Shown: positions 1 through 10,760 of the stretch, piece by piece
Layout: each line of letters begins with the position of its first letter
Numbering within the stretch: position 1 is the stretch's first letter
Assembly (NCBI GenBank): GCA_905221605.1
Contig: CAJNDS010002766.1
Coordinates: forward strand, 220,830-284,829
Origin: Symbiodinium natans
Taxonomy: Eukaryota; Sar; Dinophyceae; Suessiales; Symbiodiniaceae
Reading direction: 5' to 3'
DNA: 64,000 nucleotides
Program-made: the position numbers and the translations under genes
Notes under the pieces: generated by a model
The model's input: the letters and a program-made list of their open reading frames with translations, nothing else
Told to the model about the DNA's origin: nothing
Database searches by the model: none

Positions 1-716
1 AAGCCCACAGCGGCACCCTGCATCCCGTAGAATGTGTAAATGCAGTCTCTTAAGAAGTCAGATCTCTTTATATTCCAGCCCTCCCGTGCGATCACGGCAA
101 AACGCTTTGGATGAGTATTTGCAAGCTCCATGCAGCAAATCCCGATAGAAATTGTCTCTGACCACATGCATCCAATTGCCGCCTACAAGAGCCTCCTGAA
201 CACGTTCTGTGCACTTTCTCCTTTGCCCAGCACCCACGCCTCCCATTCCCCGGGTTCGTTTTAACACAGAGGTGGGGACTGGGCGCCGAGCCTATTTGGG
301 CTCCAAGAAGTTTGTGCAGTCTAGTCGCCACTTTTAAAACCCAACGCTTCAGCAAATCTTCAGACTAAAATTTAAGAAACGATCTTCGTTTCAAGCCTCA
401 GCCCCCGAAATTTGGCAATGAGTCGTGCAGTCTACAACAGGCCCTATCCCCCACTTTCCCCTGCTTTAAGGCACGCCCTCCCGAATGGCAGAAAGACCCG
501 CGCCAGCCATTTGAAATGTTGGACTTCAAAGCTTCCGGAGTCGGTGTGACAGGGTTTGGGCTTCCTGCTTTCTTGTGGATCTTTCATACCCTCAAGAAGC
601 GCCACGAAAAATCGGGGAGGACACCGCAGAGAACCCGACCGCCCCACTTTTGAGAGGCAGCCACACTTCGGGAGAGGGCAGAGCAGGCAGAGCAGGCAGA
701 GCGGGTGCACCCCCAC
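1..716 (-). other. Probable intron of gene A, no exon seen
   Basis: This stretch lies downstream of the first separate LRR exon of gene A and matches 18175-18847 and 45270-46124. I see no LRR or other conserved reading frame; frames shift between the copies. It is most simply the intron leading to further LRR exons beyond the window edge. Confidence 0.5.
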
Positions 717-797
717 CTTCGCCCCTGCGTCTCCGAAGCCGGAGTCCGTCAGCCTCAGCTTCCGCAGGCGGCTCCACGGCAGCGCGCGCACCAGGGC
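717..797 (-). CDS. Gene A exon: first separate LRR
   Basis: The exon is 81 bp, phase 0, 27 codons, with an AG acceptor before GCCCTGG and a GTGGGG donor. It reads ALVRALPW...LRKLRLTDSGFGDAG, an RI-type LRR. The genes B and C equivalents (18848-18928, 46125-46205) have the same length. They differ mostly at the variable strand positions: RLTDS here, NLTNS in B and KLIYS in C. Confidence 0.75.
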
Positions 798-3280
798 CTG
801 GCGCGGGGAGAACAAAAAAGGAAGCTGTATAGGGCTTTCTTAGGAACTTATAAGCTTTAGAAAAAAGATGCTTTATAGGATGTGTAGGGCAATTTTTCTG
901 AAGGGAAGGGAAGCTCGGGGCATGCTCTGCAAGGGGCGCGCGCTCCGCTGCCTGCAAGGCCTCGCCGGCCAGCTCGCTGTTGTCCACTTCCACCCTTTCC
1001 AGGCGCTCGTAGTGCGGCAGCGCCCGGGCCAGCACCTGAACCTGGGCTTCGGGCAGCTCCCCCAGACTCAGCAGCGCGGCCTCGGCCGCCTTCTCGTAAA
1101 AGACCTTGGCCTGGAGCTGCAGCACCGGCTCCAGGTCCGACCGGTGGGTGAACTTCAGGGTCCCCTTCTCCGCTTGGGCGCGGAACTCCGAGGGCGCCAT
1201 GGGCGCCTCGCAGTTCCGGCCTTCGCGGAAGGGGATCCGGATGCTCTTCCAGGAGGCTTTCCGCGCCAGTGACCACTGCACCTCCGCCCTGCACCAGCCG
1301 CGCTGCAGGTACGGCGTGCTGTTCCGGTGCAGCTGCCGACAGGGCGGGCGGCAGCCGAAGTGGCATCCCGGGCCGCAGCTGCCCTGGTCGTCCGTGTCGC
1401 GCAGTTCGGCCAGCGCCACGTCCTTCACGGCGTTGTCGGGGAGGTAAAAGACCTTAGCGGTCCCAGACAGCTCGGGCCCGGGCCGGTCGTGGAGGCCCGG
1501 CGTCAGGTCCTCGATCCTTAGCGACCAGGTCGTGTCATGGGCGTACAACAGGTGCATGTGGGCCATGCCCTTCGCGAAGTAGACGTCCTGACGGAAGCGC
1601 ATCTGTAGGCATCGCAGGCCCTCATGTCCCCACGAACCCCCCCCCCTCAAGAGAAAGCAACGCAGAAAATGGCACAAAAAGGACGCATGGCTCAACTCTA
1701 CACTCAGCCCTGTCCAAGCCCATCCTGCTCTTCAGTTCTTGGGAATTGGTACAGAGACATGTAATCCACAAAGATGGCCGCCTGGCACGTGTCCGCATTT
1801 GGCGTTGCACTTTACTCACATGCATCTAGCCATGATCTGAAAGGCTTCTTAGGGGTGTGGAGGCGGCAGGCAACAAGCTGCTCTCAGCTGGGCCGTTTCA
1901 AAGAGCAGCTTTTTGGGAGCCTCAGGGCATCTCAGGGCTCCACTCGCACATGCGAAATGACCTTCCCTACCTTGCAAAAAAAATGTGTTCCGAGCAGTGC
2001 CCAGTTGCGCCTCCCAGTCCTTGGCGAGGTTCTGGGCCGGGGCGATCTTCTGCAGGATCTTCGCGAAGGTGTCCAGTGCTTCTACCAGCACTCGCAGCCT
2101 CAGGCGCTGCAGCGGAAGTGACAACAGTCTCTTCAAAATCAGACAAAGGGATGGCTACTGCACACAGTTTACAGTTACAGATTGCGAACCTGAGCCACTG
2201 AGCTGGGGCTCCCTGCTGGAACCTGGCCACATCCGGGATCTCGCGGCTCTCCCACGAGTGCGAAAGAGCCATCACCGAGAAGCGGTGCGTTGTGCCCACC
2301 CCTCCGCCCGGCAGCTTCGCCTCCAGCTCCTCCTGGGCCAGCAGGGCCGGGCGGCCGTCCTTCGTCCGCATCCCCTCGGCTTCCTGGCGCCGGGGCATGG
2401 TGCGGCCCTCTGCCAGGAGCTCCCGGAGGAAGTCGGCGCGGACGAGGCGCACCTTGGCATCCCGGCAGTACGCCAGCAGGGCCTTCTTGTCCCGGAGGCT
2501 GTAGACGGCTACCTGCGCAGGCACAGCGAGCTTGCTAAGCTAGAGGTACTCTGACAGAAAACGATCTTGTGATGATCTCTGGAGGCTGAGTTTGGGCGCT
2601 CACTAACGACGTGCATGGGGCTTCGTGCTAAGCACGAACACGAACACTTGCTACTAGAAGCAATCACATCTCCAGCAGAAGCAGCCTTACGGGACTTGGT
2701 CGGAACGACTCTCCCAGACAAGTAGATGGCGTACAGTAGCAAATTGCCGGGCACGCGTGCGTCTGCGAACTACTACACGCACCTGGGATAACCCATACGC
2801 ATGAACAAACATTAGAACAACACATTGAGGGGATCAGGGAAACGGAGGCGGAAGAACCCTGAAGAGCAGCCGCGTGGCCTCGGCTTTGGACTCCGGCTCC
2901 TATGAGGCTCCAAGGCTGCTCTCTGCAACCCACTTGCTGCGCACGCATCCCCGATACTGCACCGCTGCATACCGCTGCCACCATCACGGAAACCGCTCTT
3001 CGTCCTCCTTGGCGGGCTCGGAGGGCTCGGCAGCTTCCTCGGCATCTGTGGCTCGCTAAGAATCCCGAGGGTATCAAACAAGTGAATGAGGTCACAGACA
3101 TCACGGCGAAGTCGAGCATCTACCGTTGGGATCTGCCATTGGATTCAGAGTGCACGTGATGCTTCATTCTTTCAACTCACCATCAAAGCCCAAGGAGCTG
3201 CCTCTGCAGGTCGATCAGCGGGAGACGCCTCCTTCACACCACCTCCAGATCCTTCCGGGGTCCGAAGTGCCACAAAACAC
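717..3280 (-). CDS. HET-like/LRR protein gene A (partial, 3' end outside window)
   Basis: Predicted exons in transcription order: ~3280-3181 and ~3055-2995 (acidic, tentative), 2548-2223, 2098-1971, 1781-1725, 1587-952 and 797-717. The protein carries ALSHSWESREIPD, then FVDYMSLYQFPRTEEQ, then HMHLLYAH, then YLQRGWCRAEVQWSLAR, then an LRR. Family knowledge: these blocks are typical of an uncharacterised dinoflagellate family. Inference: their order matches the HET domain (ALSY-WG, WIDALCINQ, IY--A, RAWT-QE), which in fungi triggers cell death. Further LRR exons should lie left of position 1. If the 5' exon starts at 2548 it holds an in-frame TAG (2540-2542), where genes B and C read through, so A may be a pseudogene or use a later start. 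The phase across the exon 2-3 junction is not reconciled. Other possibility: an unrelated fold with chance motif similarity. Confidence 0.7.
952..1587 (-). CDS. Gene A exon: RGWC block and embedded LRR
   Basis: The 636-bp open exon (212 codons) starts after TCAG at GACGTCTACTTC and ends before a GC donor (TTGCAG|GCAGCG). It encodes KGMAHMHLLYAHD, a Cys-rich stretch (GSCGPGCHFGCRPPC), YLQRGWCRAEVQWSLAR, then FTHRSDLEPVLQLQAKVF and an LRR ending LERVEVDNSELAGEALQ. The exon length and frame are identical in genes B and C, which argues for selection on the protein. Several long plus-strand ORFs here are its antisense. Confidence 0.8.
1725..1781 (-). CDS. Gene A exon: FVDYMSLYQFPR block
   Basis: The exon is exactly 57 bp, 19 codons: AAIFVDYMSLYQFPRTEEQ. 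The acceptor is GTGCCAG and the inferred donor is GATGGG (a GA-type intron, known in dinoflagellates). Joining to the next exon gives RTEEQ-DVYFAKGMAHMH, the expected family spacing. The same exon occurs at 19811-19867 and 47144-47200. By position it corresponds to the HET-domain WIDALCINQ block. Confidence 0.75.
1971..2098 (-). CDS. Gene A exon: helical segment before FVDY
   Basis: It reads LRVLVEALDTFAKILQKIAP...LAKDWEAQL, an amphipathic helical stretch. The 5' end completes the AG|G codon of the preceding exon and the donor is GTAGGG. The 3' end holds a T8 run; genes B and C differ there in length, which changes the exit phase, so either the boundary is wrong or one copy is frameshifted. 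Confidence 0.55.
2223..2548 (-). CDS. Gene A exon: ALSHSWES block
   Basis: It encodes VYSLRDKKALLAYCRDAKV, then DFLRELLAEGRTMPRRQEAE, then FSVMALSHSWESREIPD. The last block corresponds to the HET ALSY-WG motif. The exit phase is 2 at GCCAG|GTTCCAG; an alternative donor at CAG|GTTC would end the exon at 2190. The start is inferred from conservation with genes B and C; in A this adds an in-frame TAG at 2540-2542. Confidence 0.65.
2995..3280 (-). CDS. Gene A candidate 5' acidic exons
   Basis: Two minus-strand segments keep their frame in other units. One (~3280-3181) reads RTPEGSGGGVKEASPAD, as in gene C at ~48806-48706. The other (~3055-2995) reads DAEEAAEPSEPAKEDEERF, related to AKKAAEPFEPAKEDEGRF in gene B and RAEEAAVPSEPDKEEEGPF in gene C. 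They would form an acidic N-terminal region. Exact ends are not defined, and in A the second frame stops soon after (TTTCCGTGA) unless spliced. Confidence 0.4.
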
Positions 3281-5309
3281 ACACCGATGAGCTGTGTACC
3301 TGTAGCCCTGCATATGTGTGCGAATGATCCTGATGCGAAGAGCCCCGGCGCCCTGAGCGAGCCCCCGGCCTGCCGCCTGGCTCGGGGCCTGCCAAGTCTG
3401 CACGCAAGAAATCATCGTGCGTTGCAACGACAAAAACTGCGATAGAAGACTGCAAGGCCTCAAGTACTCAGTGTTTGGGCACCACTGTGCACAAGTCAAG
3501 GCAGGCCGTATACACATCTTTCTCTGCAACTCTGGCCGGATCCGGCTTTGCGTGTTGCACTGCACCAGAACACCGGGACTGTGTGGGCACTGAACTATTG
3601 AACATCATAATGCACAAGTATAGCATAACCATTGTCTGGCCTCTTGGGGCGACCACTTGCATGTGATCTTCAGCTTTTGGAGGCACCCTGAGGCCAGAAA
3701 CAGGAGTCATAGGCCCATGAACAGGGATCGACAAGCCTGGGCTGCATCTCGTGCAGTGCCTCATCCACAAAGACAAAACTCCCAAACTTCAAAAGCGCCC
3801 CTAGCACCCAACAACGTCTGGATCCACGCGCAACGTCCGGAATCCACTCCCAACAAAGCTCGCACGCAGCCTAGAAAGAGCCCTGCAAGCCCAAAGCAGA
3901 ACCAGACCCTGCCGGACGCGACTACAACTCGAGCCAATATGTTCAAGGCTCTCAAGAGAGTTTCTTGGCTGGCAGGAAGCGAACAGTGCTGTACGGAGGA
4001 CATCGGAGCCGAGGTTGGAGAAGCGCTTCTAACACGGGACCAACGGCCCAAAACATGCCCAGGATCTGCAAACCCGGGCGCGCATCGCTTGAGTGTGCGT
4101 GGGAGCCAGAGCCGGAGGGCAATGCAGCCAAAGCTTGGTGCTGGAAGTCTGAGGTTGATGGCAGGATGGAGCTCAACAGCCCGAACCGGGTGTGCATGCT
4201 AAAGGGCGAACGGGGACCAACCGCAGGCCCGCGCTGCAACTTTCAAAGAAAGGATCGCCTGTCTGTTCTTGTGACCAGAATCCCACCGAACTGATGGTGT
4301 AGGCCAGCCATGAGAAGCTTGGAGGTTCAGGATAGTTATGCCCCACTTATAAGCAGTACCCGAATAGGGTTATCATTGGTGTACGAGGTACAGTTAATAC
4401 TTGGGCTACTCGCTACCATAAACCTCCATGAGAAGGCCGAGGCGCGTCTCTGTTGTCCCCCTTTAGAGGCCCCAGAGGCACGCCAATTGCTGAAGTGTCC
4501 CTAAACAGCCTAAGCCCTACAAACCCTGTAGGAACTTCGTATAAACCACTTGAGACGCTGCTCCACTGGCCTCGGACTGACGCCTAGATCTCCAGAAGAG
4601 TGCGCCAATGCCAGGACAGCAGCAGCCTAGGCGAGCTCTGTCAACTCCCGATTGAGAGTACGGTTGGGAGTTCAGGTTTTGGAGATTGTTGGGTCTTTCG
4701 GCCCCTGACAAATTTCATTTTCGAACATGACCCCTTCCAAGCACCCCAACAAGGGAGCACGTCCCTGGAATAAAGAAAACATTCCATACACATGATCCTT
4801 TAAAGCCCCAAAAAACGAAACGTGCATAAACCTTGATTCTATAAACACGACCTACTCAGGCCCAACGACTTGGACCCAAGACGGGAACATGAAATCTTCA
4901 GGGCTTAGGTTCCCTAAACCCGAAACCCAAGAGCAGGAACTTCTAAACCCTGGGGTTCCTGATGCTGCCTTGCCACAGGGGCAGCCTTCAATCGAATCTG
5001 TCTCTTGGGGGTTTATTGGGGGGGATTTGGGGATGCTATTGCCAGTTGGGATAGACCTGTATACGGTCTTCAGGACAATGTGCTGCTGCGCTCCTCATAA
5101 ACCGACATTCTACTCAGATGTTGTCCAAAGAAAAGCACGCAACTCTTCAATCCCAGAAGTCCCTAAGGTGCGAACCCTGGGGCTATCAATGCACTTGTTG
5201 GCTGTCTCTTCGAGGGGATGTTGAAGAAGGAGAACTCCGCGCACTGCAAACCCGCTTTCTGGCATGCTGCACGCTTGATCGCCCTGTGCCAGTATATGTC
5301 GTAAGCACT
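3281..5309. other. Gene-poor spacer upstream of gene A
   Basis: Part (to about 3600) resembles 48820-49100 upstream of gene C. The short frames are not conserved between units. I see no convincing promoter; dinoflagellate genes usually lack a TATA box. Nothing else is recognised. Confidence 0.5.
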
Positions 5310-5383
5310 ACAAGGGTTTAGGGCTTAGTGTTTAGGGTTTAGGCTTTAGGGTTTAGGGTTTAGGGTTTAGGGTTTAGGGTTTA
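5310..5383. repeat. Interstitial telomere-type repeat (TTTAGGG)
   Basis: About eight TTTAGGG units, some imperfect, with the G-rich strand on plus. Further copies lie at 7676-7699, 12062-12100, 21800-22040, 28832-28898, 33080-33160, 49300-49400 and 57497-57515, in both orientations. Confidence 0.9.
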
Positions 5384-5949
5384 TGCCTCTACAAGCCAGC
5401 TCCATCAGTGTACTTCCCTGGTCTTGTACATATCCCGGCGTCTCCACTTTAGTTGTACAAACCTTAGCCCTAAAACCCTAAAGCCCCTCCTTGCAAATAT
5501 CGGCCTCCTTTCGATCTATCCCAAAGTACCCACTTGTAAACCCCTGAACCCTTTAAACCCCTTCTTGTACTTCAGGGGCTCCTTCCGCCTTCGATAAACC
5601 CAAAATGCCCCAAAGCCTACTTGGACTTTCAGGGTGCTTATAACCCCAACTAGAGCTGCACTTATCAGCCCCCCTAAGTCCTTTCTAGGTAGGTTCTAAG
5701 TAGACTTCGAATTGGGGGTCATAAGGTACCCATGAACCTCCCAAGTACAGAACCCTAGAAGCCCAGCACGGCCCTTTCGGCTCAGGTGCCTTCTTGCATC
5801 GCCTGAAGGAGAGGTGCCATGGTGTCAAGGCTGCTGCGGGACGAGCCGGGTTTGGTTGGAAGAGCCAACAAAAAAGGCGCTGCGCGGGGGCCGACGCCAG
5901 CGCTTCTAGCGGTTTCTGGGGGCATTTGGGGGGTTTCTAGGGTTTCTCT
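5384..5949. other. Gene-free stretch with degenerate CCCTAAA words
   Basis: It contains scattered AAACCCT and CCCTAAA words and a GGGGTTTCTAGGG-rich stretch at 5920-5990. No ORF is conserved. Confidence 0.5.
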
Positions 5950-6187
5950 AGCGGCTTTTGGGGTTTTGCAGGGTTTGGGGTGAAAGGAGTTTAAAGGGGT
6001 CTTTGGAGTGGGGCTTCAGGCATGGCAGCCGAGAGCTCGCTGAACTGCTTCTCAACTGCGGTCTCCAAGCAGCTCCGCGCTCTCCTTTTTTTGGCTGGGT
6101 TCAAGAGCCTCGCGCGATCCGGATCCAGCATCGGAGAGGCACCCAAATGAAGGCTCACTCCTCCGATAGAGCGAGGGAGTGAGTGAC

Positions 6188-6228
<41 letters not shown>

Positions 6229-6500
6229 CAGGAAAGGGAGAGGGGCACGCAGGTGTGGGCAATTCCATTGCCCTGGATCTATCTGGTGGTGGGTCGAATA
6301 TCTTAAGGAGAGGAGCGCAACATTGTTCCTGGTCAAGTAGTGAGCGAAGGGACGACGTTCTCATGAGCCGGTGCAAATCCCGTGGAGAGGCCCAAAACCC
6401 CGCAAACCAAAAACCCTATGAAGCCGTAAAAACGCTATTATACAAATACCTACTATCAAGCCATAAAAACCCTAATTATATTTACAAAATCCCTTACTCT
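5950..6500. repeat. R1 spacer block with GA microsatellite
   Basis: It includes GAGCCTCGCGCGATCCGGAT, then AAATGAAGGCTCACTCCTCC, a (GA)n run (about 6196-6225) and CAATTCCATTGCCC. Related blocks with their own GA runs lie at 26760-27050, 28050-28440 and 52600-52860. No conserved protein frame is seen. Confidence 0.75.
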
Positions 6501-7380
6501 TAAGCCCCTGAACCGATGAAGCGCCCCGCCTCGGTGGACGAGCGTGCAAAGGTCCTCGGCTTTTGGCTTCCGTTAAGGACTTGAGGAACAGTCCACCTGC
6601 TCTCGTTGCAGCATTCGCGAACATGTGACATGCAACTTGGCTTTTGGGTACAAATAGGCTGAGTATGGGGTTGACGGATGCAGCACCGGGAGGTCAAGCT
6701 CCTGCTCCCCACAAGCTTGAGGACTGCTGCGAACTTGTTCGGCTTCCTCCGGTCGCGATGCAGCTCCTTCCGGTTGCGTGGGCGCCAGGGGTGGCGGGGG
6801 CAGGGGCAGCCGGGGGGTCTGGAGCCGGGAGATTCTCTGCAATCCCTTCCTTCCCCCCCCCCCCCTCCCCTCTACTAAGTATGGTACGAGTACTACAGAC
6901 ATTGGGTAACCTTGTTTGTAGGATTCGTCAAGGATTCGTTTCGGGCTTTCTTTGATAACAGGGCCTAGAAGCGTTTTGGTCTGGGGCTTTGCGCTCTAAT
7001 ATTGGATGTGGGATCTCCGTCGGCTGCGGGACGACCCGTGGCTGGGCTTTGACAGCTCCATGTTGCAGAGCAGGTGCTAGGAGCTTTTAGGGTTCAGGGC
7101 TTAGAGGTGCACAGGGTCGCAAACGCAACATTCCAGTCCCAATATCAGCTCAGTCTATCAAGAAGTGTTTCGGTATCGCACGGTCATTGGCGCATCTCCG
7201 AGCTCTAGGCATACCTAGCAGTAGCCTACATGCCTGCTCAACCACAAGCCGCTGCATTCTGCTCGCTTTAGGCATCCAGTCCACCCCCTCCCCCCCTCGT
7301 TCACGTTTCGACTTTCAGACTCGCAAGTTCTCGATGGGCTTTACCGACTGCTACGCGTTTCAATTTTTTTGGCTTTTCCA
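6501..7380. other. Gene-free spacer
   Basis: It contains a C-run at about 6856-6866 and AT-rich patches. The short frames are not repeated in the other units. Confidence 0.4.
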
Positions 7381-7590
7381 CTTTTCGACTTTTTGACTTT
7401 TTGACTTTTCGACTTTTCGTTTTTTTTGTTGGGGGTGGAGTCCGAAAAGTCGAAAACCCGAAAAGTCCCGAAAAGTCCCGAAAAGTCCCGAAAAGTCCCG
7501 AAAAGTCCCGAAAAGTCCCGAAAAGTCGAAAAGTCAAAAAGTCAAAAAGTCGAAAACTTTTCGACTTTTCGACTTTTTGACTTTTCGATT
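7381..7590. repeat. Long inverted repeat enclosing AAAAGTCCCG tandem array
   Basis: The left arm (7381-7418) and right arm (7519-7556) are reverse complements over 38 bp, built of CTTTTCGACTTTTTGAC words. Between them lie about seven copies of the 10-mer AAAAGTCCCG (7458-7520). A second partial inverted arm follows at 7557-7590. It could form a cruciform or a long hairpin RNA. No similar element is seen elsewhere in the window. Confidence 0.9.
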
Positions 7591-7734
7591 TTGTTTTTTG
7601 AATCTCCGCTTAATTGAAAGAACGGGGGCTTGCGTGCTTAGCTTCATTTTGGGCGGAACCTAGGAGGGGCTGTATCCCTAAACCCTAAACCCTAAACCCG
7701 AAATGGTGGTAGTATAGACGGGGGTAGGGAAGCC

Positions 7735-8200
7735 CATGAACTCACATGTGGCCAGTTTCATCTCCAGGGCTCCTCCACAGCCACCATGGCTGCGGGCCTC
7801 GCTGGGACGAAGCTTCGCGATTCTAAGGGCAGTTTGTAGTAGAAGGATTGATGCAGGGATTCTAGGGTTTATATAGGGTTTATATAGGGAGTATACGGAT
7901 GTATATGGGGTGTATATGGGGATTTATATAGGGTATATGTAAGGATTTCCGGGGTTCATGCAGGGATTGGGGGGCCTGCAATCCCACATCTGAGGCCCCA
8001 CTAAAGGGGCAGGGCAAAGAAGGCCACCCAACCAGGACGCGGGATGGCGGGTGCACTCGATGCAAGAAGGGCGGGGGAGGGGGGGGGGGGGGGTCCTTCT
8101 CTTACAAAAAAGGTGGCCCTGGGAAACTGCAGCGTAGTTGTGTCCAAGCTGCCCCCATCGGCGTTGGCTCACCCGAAAGCTTCTGAGAGATGGGATGCCC
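7735..8200. repeat. R2 spacer block
   Basis: It starts with CCAGTTTCATCTCCAGGGCT and carries GGGTTTATATA repeats, AAGGCCACCCAACCAGGACG and a G-run (8068-8094). Homologues lie at 28915-29420 and 53330-53860. On minus, WLGGLLCP is shared by all three copies, but the flanking frames are not conserved, so I do not call a gene. Confidence 0.7.
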
Positions 8201-8589
8201 ACGTATATGACTTAGATGTAGAAGGAATGCTTCTTTCCACGTTCCCCCTCTTGCTCTACTTGACTGCCTACCCACGCAGCTGTGAGAACACGCCGGACAT
8301 GTTCACGGACCAATGGTAAAGTCATCTTGTTCTGACATTGAAGCTGCTGCTTCCTTTTCGTGCTTAACTATTCCGTGCGCTTGAGATCGAAAGTGTTCAC
8401 GGCGAACAAGGCGCAACAGTAGTCCCGACAGGCACAGATTTGATGAAGACAGTCCCCAACGGGAGCCCAAAGCCCAGCTGCGTCTCAAAAATGGTGAATG
8501 AGGTGTTGGGCAGCGTTTAAAGGACAAGGACTAAGTGATCGGACCCTGAGCTGCAACTCATATGTTAAGTCACGAGCCGGTCGGGTTTA

Positions 8590-9350
8590 TTTTCTCCAAG
8601 AAGGCTTTGCAAGCGCTCGGTCGTTCTTTTGCATTTGTGCTCGGATGCTGCCTGCAGCACGCAGTCCGACCAGTTTTACATTGACAAGACGATGCCATGG
8701 CGCGACACCTCTCAAGCGTTGCCCTTCTTCACACGATCCGCCAAGCTGGTACGGCCCAGATGTGTCTAGAGATGCATGTGCAAAATGTGAGAGGTGGCTG
8801 CGGCAGCTCAAAGCTCCACTTCAAGGGTCATCCCGGCCGTGCATTAAACAGTTGCCACGCAGTACAAACAGACTAGTTGGCTCCAGCCTAGGTCCTCGGG
8901 GGGACTTATAGAGCTTGAGCGAGCAGATCGGCTAGACTCCAGCAGCGGGAATGCGCAGGTGCACTTTTAAGCACCTGCAAGTGTCTTTGTGCCAACTGTT
9001 CAAGGAAGGTCATCCCGGCCATGCATTTAAACAGTAAGACGCGCTGCGAACAGGCTGAATGCCTCCAGCCACGCTTATGTACTACTACGGAGGTTCCTGG
9101 CAGCACCTGCAAGCGGCTTCACGCCAACTGCCACTGGCCTCGTTTGGGCCTTGGGTGTCTGAAATCATCGACTCGATGCAATGATGGTTCTCGGCAAGCG
9201 TCGAAACCACCTGCAGCAGGATCCGCTGCATTGGGAGCTGTTTGATGGTACCCAAACTTGCTCTACTTGTTGCTGGTCGGCGTCTTTTCACCAAACACTC
9301 ATGTTGCAGAATGTGCCCATGTGTCCTAGTGGTGACACATGTACACGAGT
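8590..9350. repeat. R3 spacer block with internal ~180-bp duplication
   Basis: GGTCATCCCGGCCGTGCATT at 8828 recurs in altered form at 9009, each followed by similar sequence (ACGC..GCGAACAG..GCCTCCAGCC). Whole-block homologues are at 29800-30560 and 54230-55040. A minus-strand frame (SHLSHFAHASLDTS) is partly shared with the 54-kb copy only. Confidence 0.7.
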
Positions 9351-9733
9351 CCCATGAAGCTGGAAAACAACAGCACCAATGTTAGATCAAATTGTTCTGC
9401 ACTTGAGGTCTACTTCTCAGACGCTCGGATCCTGGCCAAGCAGAGAGCCCCATCCTTCCCTTACTCAACTCAAGGTGGCTCGGAGGGGGTTGAGTGGCTT
9501 GGGAGGGCTTTCCTGGTTCGAAGGGTTCCTTGGACAGCTTCCTTCCCTTCAACGAGGGTTTGGGGCTTCGAGGAAAGCCCTGGGATCCTCAGAACTTTGC
9601 TCCCCGATGCACCCAAGGACTTGTAGATTGGTGGAAACTCCCGGATGGAAATCTAGGCATTCCACGCTCCTTCCTCCACCTGAAGATATGTGAAATTGAA
9701 GAAATGCTTCGCCCAAGGCCCAAGGCTTCCTAC

Positions 9734-9818
9734 CGTGCGCCTTGACCGGCTCTCCCTTGACGGCCCGGCAGATCATGCACATCAGCGTCGAGCACGCCAC
9801 AAAACGGGCGCCACCGAC
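9734..9818 (-). CDS. Candidate exon of an unidentified spacer gene
   Basis: A minus-strand exon of about 85 bp follows CCCAG and precedes GTAGG. It encodes CSTLMCMICRAVKGEPVKAH. The frame is kept at 55378-55459 and 30977-31060, although in the 31-kb copy the acceptor AG is changed to AT. A related segment, VGLICLDVKDEPDDIRAW, lies at about 10190-10260, suggesting an old exon duplication. No domain is recognised. Confidence 0.35.
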
Positions 9819-10049
9819 CTGGGCTCGCTTCTTGGGCTTGGGCTTGGGGTTTAAAGGACTTGGAGGAGTTGATGATGATTCGGGTGCAGGGATTTAGGGT
9901 TTAGGCCTCAGCAGGGAGTCTACCCCCTCCCTACACTTCCTCCCCACCTTCCCATCGTACTTCGTCTTACGAACCTTGAAGTTCACCTTCGCCGGGGGGG
10001 GGGGGGATCCTTGGAGTGTGGATGATCACGACACTTGTTCCAGTTTGTC

Positions 10050-10760
10050 TGCACCTAGCATTTTGATTGTTCATTACCATCTCACTCTGACTGTGTTCCA
10101 ACACTTTCCGTCGTTCCACACTGACTCCATGCCCCCTTCCTCTTCAAATCTGCAAGAGTTCGACGAAACACGTTTCGCCCAAGGCTTGTCTACTGCGCGC
10201 CTCGACCAGGCGCGGATGTCATCCGGCTCGTCCTTGACGTCCAGGCAGATCAGGCCCACGTTTGGGCTATCATAAGAGTCGAAAGCGCGAAAGGGCACCC
10301 GGGCACCCCACGGACCTGGGCTTGCTTCTTTGGCTTACGGCTTGTAGGGCTTAAAGGGCGGAGTTTAGGATTTTGGCATCGTACCTCCGAACAACTCCCT
10401 GTACTGCCCCTGCCCCCTCCCCCCCCCCCCGCCCCCACGAAGGCTCCCTCGTCCCTTCGGGATCACATGAGCGCGGGGGGGGTTTCAGCACGGGGTGATT
10501 TGTGAAGCAAGGGGCTGCTTTTCGGGGTACTTTCTGCAAAGAAGCCTGGTGCGAGCGGTATCTTGAGCCGACTCCAAAATCAAAAGAAGACCCCCAAGTG
10601 GTGTTCCGCGCAATGCTGCGACGAATCGTTTCACCCCAAGACCCTGCCGAGGCACATTAAGGCAAACTCGACGTCCTTGCCGCTCTGGTTCCAGCTGCAC
10701 CTCGGAAGCTCATGCATCTTGCCTCAACCATGCTTGTCAACATTATGTGACTCGCCCCTA
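10050..10760. repeat. R5 spacer block
   Basis: Homologous to 31250-31850 and 55640-56340. It begins near ACTGACTCCATGCCCCTTCC and includes CACCCCAAGACCC(T/C)GCC. A minus-strand segment (LGVKRFVAALRGTPLGG) has related readings in the other copies (LGVKRRIEALHGT, LGVKRRITVLHETPLGG), but indels break the surrounding frame. Confidence 0.6.

Noticed and set aside
868-1521. Several long plus-strand ORFs (and equivalents at 19163-19608 and 46502-46947)
   Set aside because: They are antisense to the conserved 636-bp exon; the minus strand has recognised motifs and exact exon boundaries.
7458-7520. Regular short repeats resembling a CRISPR array
   Set aside because: 10-bp units without spacers, in a eukaryotic context with no cas genes.
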